From contig JBEKAA010000002.1 of assembly GCA_050018455.1 (NCBI GenBank), forward strand, positions 124,001-188,000: a DNA stretch of 64,000 nt. Reading direction: 5' to 3'. This DNA comes from RBG-13-68-16 sp050018455 (GTDB lineage: Bacteria > Acidobacteriota > Thermoanaerobaculia > Thermoanaerobaculales > Thermoanaerobaculaceae). Every line of letters starts with the position of its first letter. Position 1 is the stretch's first letter. Shown here piece after piece: positions 1 through 6,010 of this stretch. Position numbers and translations under genes: made by a program. The notes under the pieces are model-generated. The model was not told the DNA's origin. It saw only the letters and a program-made list of their open reading frames with translations, and did not search any database.

Positions 1-1
1 C

Positions 2-418
2 TCGCGCCCGACCGATTCTCTCGGCGCGTCCGCGACGTACACCGCCACGAGCGGCGCCTTCGCGAGCCTGAGCGTGGATTCGCTCAAGCTGACGAGCGAC
101 ACCGCGATCATGTACTTCGCACCCGGACTCACGACCGGGGACTCGCACTACGACACCGATGTCCTGACCACCTCGCTGCGGGCCGCATTCCCCATTGGGC
201 CCGTAGTTCGCCTGACGGGCGGCGGGCTCTACCTCAAGGACCGGGGCGACACGCTGCCGTTCACCTCCAAGGCGTACGACCTCGAGGTCGAGGTGCCGGG
301 CCCGTTCAAGACCCGTCTGGCGCTGTTCGGCAACCACTGGGCGTACGACATTCCCAGCGCCAGCGATCAGAACTACGACGTCACCCGCTACGGAATCTCC
401 GTGCGGCGGAGGTTTTGA
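2..418 (+). CDS. C-terminal part of an outer-membrane beta-barrel protein, probably MtrB/PioB-like (5' end outside window)
   Basis: The reading frame is open from the first bases of the window and ends with TGA at 416-418, so the gene starts upstream. The visible 138 residues alternate hydrophobic and polar stretches as in transmembrane beta-strands and end in RRRF, a terminal aromatic residue typical of outer-membrane proteins inserted by BamA. The decahaem cytochrome gene starts 3 bases after the stop, and its ribosome binding site (GGAGG) lies inside the end of this gene, so the two are co-transcribed. By analogy with MtrAB and PioAB, this would be the porin sheath that holds a decahaem cytochrome across the outer membrane. 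The family assignment rests mainly on context; a generic outer-membrane barrel is the alternative. Confidence 0.6.
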   Translation, partial: SRPTDSLGASATYTATSGAFASLSVDSLKLTSDTAIMYFAPGLTTGDSHYDTDVLTTSLRAAFPIGPVVRLTGGGLYLKDRGDTLPFTSKAYDLEVEVPGPFKTRLALFGNHWAYDIPSASDQNYDVTRYGISVRRRF

Positions 419-421
419 GCC

Positions 422-1300
422 ATGCGCAAGAGCCTGCTCGCAGCAATCGCTCTCCTGGCCGCAGCACCGCTCCTTGCGGGCCTGCCAAAGGGTTGGGTGG
501 GCCGAGACACCTGTGCCACGTGCCACGAGGATGTGGCGAAGGCGTTCGTCGCCGGGCCCCACGGAAGGGCGATGGCCGACCGCGCGCCCAAGAACCTGCT
601 GAAGCTCGAGGGAAGCACGCTCGACCGCTCGTGCGAGTCGTGCCACGGCCCCGGCGAGGTTCATGCCAACGACCCCAGCACGAAGAACATCCGGTCGCTC
701 AAGGGCGCGAGCACCGCGGACGCGTCTTCGGGTTGCGTCTCCTGCCACGCGGCGCAGAAGGGCGGTCTCGCGTTCCGCACGCACGGCCACGAGAGAGCCG
801 GAATCGCGTGCCTCGACTGCCACGTGTCAGGCCACGCCGCCCCGGCGGCGGAGCCGATGCTGGCGCGCGCCCGCGGCGTCCTCTGCACCGGCTGCCACGG
901 CTCGCAGACGGCGCAGTTCGCGTTGCCGTACGCGCACCGTAACGGCAAGACGCCGTTCGAGTGCATGTCGTGCCACACGGTGCACGGCGGCACCACGGTG
1001 CGCGGTAGGGTCGAGGAGGACGGGCAGCAGCCTTGCGTCGCATGCCACACCGAGAAGGCGGGCCCGCAGGTGTACCCGCACCCGCCGATGGCGGTCAACG
1101 GGTGCATCGCATGCCACACCCCGCACGGCTCGCCGAACCCGTTCCAGCTCAACCGTGCGTCGGTCTCGCAGCTATGCCTCGAGTGTCACACGAACACGCC
1201 GACGTTCCACGATCTGTCCAAGCCAGCGTACCGCGCCTGCGTGAGCTGTCACGCCGCGGTGCACGGTTCGCAACGTGACCGGAACCTCTTTCAGGAGTAG
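422..1300 (+). CDS. Decahaem c-type cytochrome, DmsE/MtrA family
   Basis: A 292-residue protein with an N-terminal signal peptide (about residues 1-20) and ten CXXCH haem-binding motifs: CATCH, CESCH, CVSCH, CLDCH, CTGCH, CMSCH, CVACH, CIACH, CLECH and CVSCH. Length and haem count match the MtrA/DmsE/PioA group, periplasmic decahaem wires that carry electrons from the inner-membrane quinol pool through an MtrB-type barrel. It follows the barrel gene by 3 bases and precedes a second multihaem cytochrome, which supports an electron conduit. The direction of electron flow (metal or DMSO reduction outward, or Fe(II) oxidation inward) cannot be told from sequence. Confidence 0.9.
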   Translation: MRKSLLAAIALLAAAPLLAGLPKGWVGRDTCATCHEDVAKAFVAGPHGRAMADRAPKNLLKLEGSTLDRSCESCHGPGEVHANDPSTKNIRSLKGASTADASSGCVSCHAAQKGGLAFRTHGHERAGIACLDCHVSGHAAPAAEPMLARARGVLCTGCHGSQTAQFALPYAHRNGKTPFECMSCHTVHGGTTVRGRVEEDGQQPCVACHTEKAGPQVYPHPPMAVNGCIACHTPHGSPNPFQLNRASVSQLCLECHTNTPTFHDLSKPAYRACVSCHAAVHGSQRDRNLFQE

Positions 1301-1332
1301 CAGTGGGGGAGACCCAGAAAGGAGATTGAGTT

Positions 1333-3135
1333 ATGCGTAAAGTCTTAGTAGTCCTCGCCGCCATGCTGTTGGCGAGCACAGCCCTGGCGGGGACCGACCT
1401 TGTGCGCTCGCATCTGTCGACGACCGTGGCGAAGGTCGACATCGCCAGCCTGTCGGCGAAGCTTACCGCGCTGTACGGCGCCGACGCGGCCGCCTCGTAC
1501 CTCGGCAGCCAGGTCTGCCTCGCGTGCCACAACGGCAGCGCCGGATTCCCGGCGGACCGGTCGGGGTGGCACAACACCTTCCACGCCCAGATGATGCGGC
1601 GGCCGATGGGCCAGTACACGCTCAAGTACGGCATGGGCGTGATCGCCAATCAGGCCCATGGAGCGACGGACGACTTCATGGTCGGCCTCAACCTGTCGGC
1701 GATCGGGGCGTTCTCGGCGTACGGCGCCAACGCGCCCGTACTGTCGTACAACGCCACCAACGACACGTACTGGATGACCATCGGCACGCTCAAGTGCCAG
1801 GTCGTCGCAACGCTTGCCGGAAACATAGAAGTAGACGGAACGGGCATTCAGGGCCAGGACTACCTGCTGCGCGTCCCGGTCACGGACACGCCCACAAAGC
1901 TGTCGATGGCCCTCTACTTCGCGCCGGCCAGCTACTCGCCCGCCGCTGGGTGGGCGCCGGCGTCCGGCTGGTACGACAGCAACTACAACCCGAAGTACGG
2001 CGCCACAACCACGTCCTCTCAGCTCGTCGCCAGCGGCGGCCCGCAGAGCCACACCAGGAGCTGCGTGGGCTGCCACGTCACCGGCATCCGTTCGATCAGC
2101 ATCAACGCGGCCGGTGAGGCCGTGTTCCAGGGCTACTACGCGACGCTCTACAACGCCAACGACCCGATGTACGTCGACTACAACGGCGACGGCAACTTCG
2201 AGCTCACCAGCATCGGCTGCGAGAGCTGTCACGGCCCCGGCGCCCAGCACGTCCTGGCCGGCGGCGACCCGACCAAGATCGTCGACCCGCTCACACTGAC
2301 CGGCGCGCAGTCCGCCGAAATTTGCGGCCGCTGCCACATCCGCGGCAAGTCGGTGCCGGCCGGCACGTGGGCGTGGCCGTACCACGACGACACGGGCACC
2401 GACTGGATCCCGCAGCAGACCGGCAGTTGGGTCGAGTTGACGACCTTCCAGGGGACCGGCGCCCTCAACTACTGGGGCGACGGCGTGCTGCCCTCGAACG
2501 CGCGCCCTTGGGATCAGTACGTTCTATCAGGCCACGGCCAGAGTACGTACGGCCAGAACGGGTCAGCCGTTCCATGCTCCGACTGCCACGACCTGCACAA
2601 CAACCAGCAGGTTGACCAGATCGTCACGTCGCGGCAGGGCGAAGGCTCCGCAAGCTCGGTAACCATCCCGACGTCGCCTGCGAACGACACGCTCTGCCTC
2701 TCGTGCCACGTGGGACACACCTTCCCGACGCTCACCGCCGCCATGGCTGCTGACTACGCGGACAACCTGGACGCGATCGGGGACGCCATCTCGGCGCACA
2801 CGAACCACCCGTACGCCCCGCAGCGCATGATGGGCTTGAGCAACTGCATCACCTGCCACATGTCGGCGGACGGCGGCCACACCTGGATTCCCCTTAGCCC
2901 CCAGAACACCCTCACGTACGCCACGAGTGGCGTGAAGAACGCCAGTGGCAATTACGTCGGCTACCCGAACGCCTGCGCCAACTCCTGTCACAACACCCTG
3001 GTCAACATCTTCGGCCTCGGCCTCAACCCAACTCCGTCGATCTGGACCACGACGTACGCCACGAGCCTGGCCACGATCCTCCAGACCTATTACGGGCCCG
3101 GCGGGACTTGGTGGAACACCACACCGGCGCCGTAG
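1333..3135 (+). CDS. Large octahaem c-type cytochrome with one CX3CH site
   Basis: A 600-residue exported protein with signal peptide MRKVLVVLAAMLLASTALAG. It has seven canonical CXXCH motifs at roughly residues 62, 244, 296, 331, 415, 455 and 505 (CLACH, CVGCH, CESCH, CGRCH, CSDCH, CLSCH, CITCH). An eighth, CANSCH near residue 548, has three residues between the cysteines. The CVGCH...CESCHGPG...CGRCH spacing resembles cytochrome c554 and other multihaem oxidoreductases. A good Shine-Dalgarno (AAAGGAGATT) precedes the ATG. It lies 32 bases after the decahaem gene and before a strong terminator, so it is the last gene of the operon. It may be the outer-surface partner of the conduit or a periplasmic multihaem enzyme; the substrate is unknown. 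Confidence 0.8.
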   Translation: MRKVLVVLAAMLLASTALAGTDLVRSHLSTTVAKVDIASLSAKLTALYGADAAASYLGSQVCLACHNGSAGFPADRSGWHNTFHAQMMRRPMGQYTLKYGMGVIANQAHGATDDFMVGLNLSAIGAFSAYGANAPVLSYNATNDTYWMTIGTLKCQVVATLAGNIEVDGTGIQGQDYLLRVPVTDTPTKLSMALYFAPASYSPAAGWAPASGWYDSNYNPKYGATTTSSQLVASGGPQSHTRSCVGCHVTGIRSISINAAGEAVFQGYYATLYNANDPMYVDYNGDGNFELTSIGCESCHGPGAQHVLAGGDPTKIVDPLTLTGAQSAEICGRCHIRGKSVPAGTWAWPYHDDTGTDWIPQQTGSWVELTTFQGTGALNYWGDGVLPSNARPWDQYVLSGHGQSTYGQNGSAVPCSDCHDLHNNQQVDQIVTSRQGEGSASSVTIPTSPANDTLCLSCHVGHTFPTLTAAMAADYADNLDAIGDAISAHTNHPYAPQRMMGLSNCITCHMSADGGHTWIPLSPQNTLTYATSGVKNASGNYVGYPNACANSCHNTLVNIFGLGLNPTPSIWTTTYATSLATILQTYYGPGGTWWNTTPAP

Positions 3136-3171
3136 CGCCGCGTTGATCGCAGCACCGAACGAATCACGTCC

Positions 3172-3198
3172 GCGGGGGGCACACGCCCCCCGCTTTTC
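3172..3198 (+). terminator. Rho-independent terminator of the cytochrome operon
   Basis: A perfect 9-bp GC stem (3172-3180 with 3185-3193), a 4-base ACAC loop, then TTTTCT. It lies 37 bases after the octahaem cytochrome stop codon. Confidence 0.85.
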
Positions 3199-3320
3199 TA
3201 TTCTGGCGGGAGATCCCGCGTCCGCTCCGCCCACCCACCCGGACGCTCCAGACCCCCCGGCTCGCGCAACTTCTTTAAGGTACACGTCGCATGAACGTTC
3301 TGGAACACGGGACACAGCTC

Positions 3321-3352
3321 TTGACAACATACAACATAAATACGATGCTATT
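3321..3352 (+). promoter_or_regulatory. AT-rich promoter/operator region before the Rrf2 gene
   Basis: A consensus -35 hexamer TTGACA at 3321-3326 starts an unusually AT-rich stretch for this genome that runs to about 3360. No strong -10 lies exactly 17 bases downstream; TACGAT and GCTATT are the nearest candidates. Rrf2 regulators often bind AT-rich sites overlapping their own promoter, so autoregulation is plausible. The precise elements are uncertain. Confidence 0.4.
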
Positions 3353-3356
3353 AGTG

Positions 3357-3743
3357 ATGAATGAAACGGACGCGTATCGCCTGCAGGCGCTGCTCGAGCT
3401 CGCAGCCTCGTTTCCCGAGCCTCGGACCGCGGTCCAGATCGCGCGCCGCCGCGGCGTGCCGGCGAGGTTCTTGGCGCGCCTGCTCGGGAACCTGGCGCGC
3501 GAGGGTCTCGTGACCACTTCGCGTGGCCCGCGCGGCGGCGTCCGGCTGGCGGCGAGACCGGAGATGGTCCCGCTCGGTTCTCTCGTGCGACCCGAGGCCC
3601 AGCCGGAGGCCGGCGGCGCGGCCGTGCACTGGCTCGCGAAACGGCTCGCCGAAGCCCGCGCCACGGCCCTCGAGCGGCTCACGCTCGCCGATCTGACGCA
3701 GGTGGAACGCAGCACGAATGCAGCTGTCGACTTCGACATCTAA
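3357..3743 (+). CDS. Rrf2-family transcriptional regulator, CymR-like by context
   Basis: The N-terminal half (YRLQALLELAASFP... followed by a helix-turn-helix with ARRRGVPARFLARLLGNL and a wing GPRGGVRLA) is the Rrf2 winged-helix DNA-binding domain. Family members usually start only a few residues before this helix, so ATG 3357 is chosen (128 residues) over upstream in-frame starts at 3291 and 3345. The protein has no cysteine, so unlike IscR or NsrR it cannot hold an iron-sulfur cluster. It lies 9 bases before cysK. In Firmicutes the Rrf2 protein CymR controls cysteine metabolism by binding CysK, so a similar pair is a reasonable inference. Confidence 0.75.
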   Translation: MNETDAYRLQALLELAASFPEPRTAVQIARRRGVPARFLARLLGNLAREGLVTTSRGPRGGVRLAARPEMVPLGSLVRPEAQPEAGGAAVHWLAKRLAEARATALERLTLADLTQVERSTNAAVDFDI

Positions 3744-3752
3744 GGGGGGATC

Positions 3753-4685
3753 ATGCGCATCGCAGCAGACATCACCAAGCTCGTCGGCAACACGCCGATC
3801 GTGCGGCTCAACCGCGTCACCTCGGGGTGCGTGGCCACGGTGGCCGCGAAGCTCGAGTTTTTCAACCCGGCGCACTCGGTCAAGGACCGCATCGGGGTCG
3901 CGATGGTCGAGGCAATGGAACGCGCCGGCAAGCTGAAGCCCGGAGCCTCCGTGATCGTGGAGCCAACCTCGGGGAACACCGGCATCGCGCTCGCCATGGT
4001 CGCCGCGGCCAAGGGGTACCGGTGCGTGATCGCCATGCCCGAGAGCGTCTCGCTCGAGCGGCGCAAGGTTCTCAAGCTGCTCGGCGCCGAGCTCATCCTC
4101 ACGCCCGCCGCCGAAGGGATGAAGGGCGCGATCCGGCGGGCGCTCACACTGCTCGACGAGATTCCCGGCGCGGTCATGCCGCAGCAGTTCGAGAACCCCG
4201 CCAACCCGGAAATCCACGCCGCCACGACCGCCGAGGAGCTCTGGCGCGACACCGACGGAACGATGGACATCTTCGTCGCGGGTGTCGGCACTGGCGGGAC
4301 CGTCACCGGCGTGGGCCGCGTGTGGAAGCAGCGCAAGCCGGCACTGCGCATCGTGGCCGTCGAGCCCTCCGGCTCGCCGGTCATCTCTGGCGGCCAGCCC
4401 GGCTCCCACAAGATTCAGGGACTCGGTGCCGGCTTCATCCCCGCGAACCTCGAGACGAAGCTCATCGACGAGGTGATTCAGGTGAGCAACGAGGAGGCGT
4501 TCGCCATGGCGCGCCGGCTCGCCAAGGAGGAAGGGATCCTGGGTGGGATTTCGTCCGGGGCGGCGGCTCAGGCCGCTATAACCGTGGCAAGCCGGCCGGA
4601 GAACACGGGCAAGTTGGTGGTGTTCGTCGTGCCCTCGACATCCGAGCGCTACATCTCGACCGACCTCTTCGCCGGGCTCGACTGA
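3753..4685 (+). CDS. cysK: Cysteine synthase (O-acetylserine sulfhydrylase)
   Basis: A 310-residue fold-type II PLP enzyme that makes L-cysteine from O-acetylserine and sulfide in the cytoplasm. Visible features are the PLP lysine in HSVKDRIG (Lys44), the substrate loop PTSGNTG (71-77), the phosphate-binding GTGGT loop (179-183) and the SSGA motif near the C-terminus (267-270). Length is normal for CysK. AGGGGG lies before the ATG. It is co-directional with the Rrf2 gene and ends before a long hairpin that separates it from the convergent PHP gene. A cystathionine beta-synthase-like role is less likely, since there is no extra domain. Confidence 0.92.
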   Translation: MRIAADITKLVGNTPIVRLNRVTSGCVATVAAKLEFFNPAHSVKDRIGVAMVEAMERAGKLKPGASVIVEPTSGNTGIALAMVAAAKGYRCVIAMPESVSLERRKVLKLLGAELILTPAAEGMKGAIRRALTLLDEIPGAVMPQQFENPANPEIHAATTAEELWRDTDGTMDIFVAGVGTGGTVTGVGRVWKQRKPALRIVAVEPSGSPVISGGQPGSHKIQGLGAGFIPANLETKLIDEVIQVSNEEAFAMARRLAKEEGILGGISSGAAAQAAITVASRPENTGKLVVFVVPSTSERYISTDLFAGLD

Positions 4686-4703
4686 GGACGCGGGACAAGA
4701 GTC

Positions 4704-4794
4704 AAACGGAAAACGGTAAAGGGAAAACGAGGAGCGCGACGGCAACCCCGTGGGTCGCGTTGGTCTTCGCCTTCCCTTTGACCTTTTCCGTCTT
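4704..4794. terminator. Long imperfect hairpin between convergent cysK and the PHP gene
   Basis: The arm at about 4707-4730 is an imperfect reverse complement of about 4766-4792 (GGTAAAGGGAAAAC against CCCTTTGACCTTTTCC). A second stem, GCGCGAC with GTCGCGT (4734-4740 / 4754-4760), closes a 13-base loop. The right arm is T-rich when read on the + strand and the left arm is T-rich when read on the - strand, so it could stop transcription from both sides. Confidence 0.55.
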
Positions 4795-4818
4795 ACCTTT
4801 CTCTTCTGCGGCTGTTGC

Positions 4819-5874
4819 TCAGGGGAGTTCGAGGTCCGGTCTCGTCGAGGCGAGGTGGTCGAGCGGCTCGAAATTGACGATGGCGCGCGCCGGCACGCCG
4901 CCATGGGCTGCCAACGCCACCGCCGTCTCCTCGAAGGCGAGGTGCCGGGGGTGATGCGCGTCGGACGCGAGCAGGAACCTGCACCCGACATCCCGCGCCA
5001 GGCCGAGGAGCGCAGGGTCGAGGTCCTGTCGGCGGGGGAAGCCGTTGATCTCGATCAGCACCCCGGCAGCAGCCGCGGCAGCGAAGACGACCTCCCAGTT
5101 GGCGCGGATCCCCGACCTTCGGGCGAACAGGCGACCGCGGGGATGTGCGAGCGCCCACACGCCGGGCTCCTCGATCGCCCGGACCAGCCTGCCGGTCTGA
5201 TCCCGCCGCTCCGCGAGGCCCGTGTGGACCGCCGCGACGAGCAGCACGCCGGACCGGGCCGAGCGCGGGAGGTCCAACCTTCCGTCCTCCAGGATCTCCG
5301 TCTCCAGGCCCTGCAGAAGCCACAGCTCATCGCCGTGACGGCTGTTCCACGCGCGCACCGACCGGGCCTGCAGGGCGACACCCTCGGCGTCGAGGCCGTT
5401 CACGCATGCGAGGCCGCGGGTGTGGTCCGCCACGACCGCCCACGTCGCGCCGCGCCGCGCGCACGCCCTCGCCATGGCCTCCAGGTTCCCGGCGCCGTCC
5501 GAGGCCCGGGTGTGCCAGTGCGCGGCGCCGCGGATGTGCCGGTGGTTGGGTGCGCCCGGCGAGGCGACCGCGCGCCCAACCTCGGCCGCCGTGAGAAACC
5601 CCTGGCGCGTAGCGTTGCTTCGCAGACGGTTGGGGCCCGCGAGTCGGTGGGCCGCCGCCGAGAGCGCATCCGGCGTCCGGCACGCGCGGAGCATGGCCAG
5701 CGCGGGCAGCACCTCGAGCGCTGCCGTCTCCGGAAGCCGGCGCGAGCCCGCGAGCTCGCGCGGGTGATCGAAGACGGCGTACGCGGTTCGCAGGAGCGCG
5801 AGGCGCAGGTCGCCGGTTGGGTGGCTCTCCGCGAGCTGGAAGAGCGCCTCCGCCAGGTCGGCGTTGGTGATCAC
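4819..5874 (-). CDS. Stand-alone PolX-type PHP phosphoesterase
   Basis: 351 residues from a GTG start at 5874. Residues from about 115 on match the PHP domain found at the C-terminus of bacterial DNA polymerase X: HWHTRASDG, VVADHTRGL, GLETEI, AAVHTG, ALAHPRGRL, LIEINGFP and LASDAHH carry the metal-binding His, Asp and Glu residues. The first ~115 residues are helical and show no polymerase-beta palm. PHP domains of PolX act as metal-dependent 3'-5' exonucleases or phosphoesterases, so a DNA end-processing role is inferred. It is divergent from polA, 136 bases away. The start has no clear Shine-Dalgarno. Confidence 0.72.
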   Translation of the reverse strand: MITNADLAEALFQLAESHPTGDLRLALLRTAYAVFDHPRELAGSRRLPETAALEVLPALAMLRACRTPDALSAAAHRLAGPNRLRSNATRQGFLTAAEVGRAVASPGAPNHRHIRGAAHWHTRASDGAGNLEAMARACARRGATWAVVADHTRGLACVNGLDAEGVALQARSVRAWNSRHGDELWLLQGLETEILEDGRLDLPRSARSGVLLVAAVHTGLAERRDQTGRLVRAIEEPGVWALAHPRGRLFARRSGIRANWEVVFAAAAAAGVLIEINGFPRRQDLDPALLGLARDVGCRFLLASDAHHPRHLAFEETAVALAAHGGVPARAIVNFEPLDHLASTRPDLELP

Positions 5875-6010
5875 TCGGGAAGCCTACCCCAACCGGGCAT
5901 GCGCGACCCCGCCCGAGAAGCCGCAGCCAATTTCGAGCGGCCGGGATTCCGAAACCGGACGCTCCCGGACCCCGGCCCCGCAAGCCCGGCGCCCGTGCTA
6001 TCGTTCGGAC

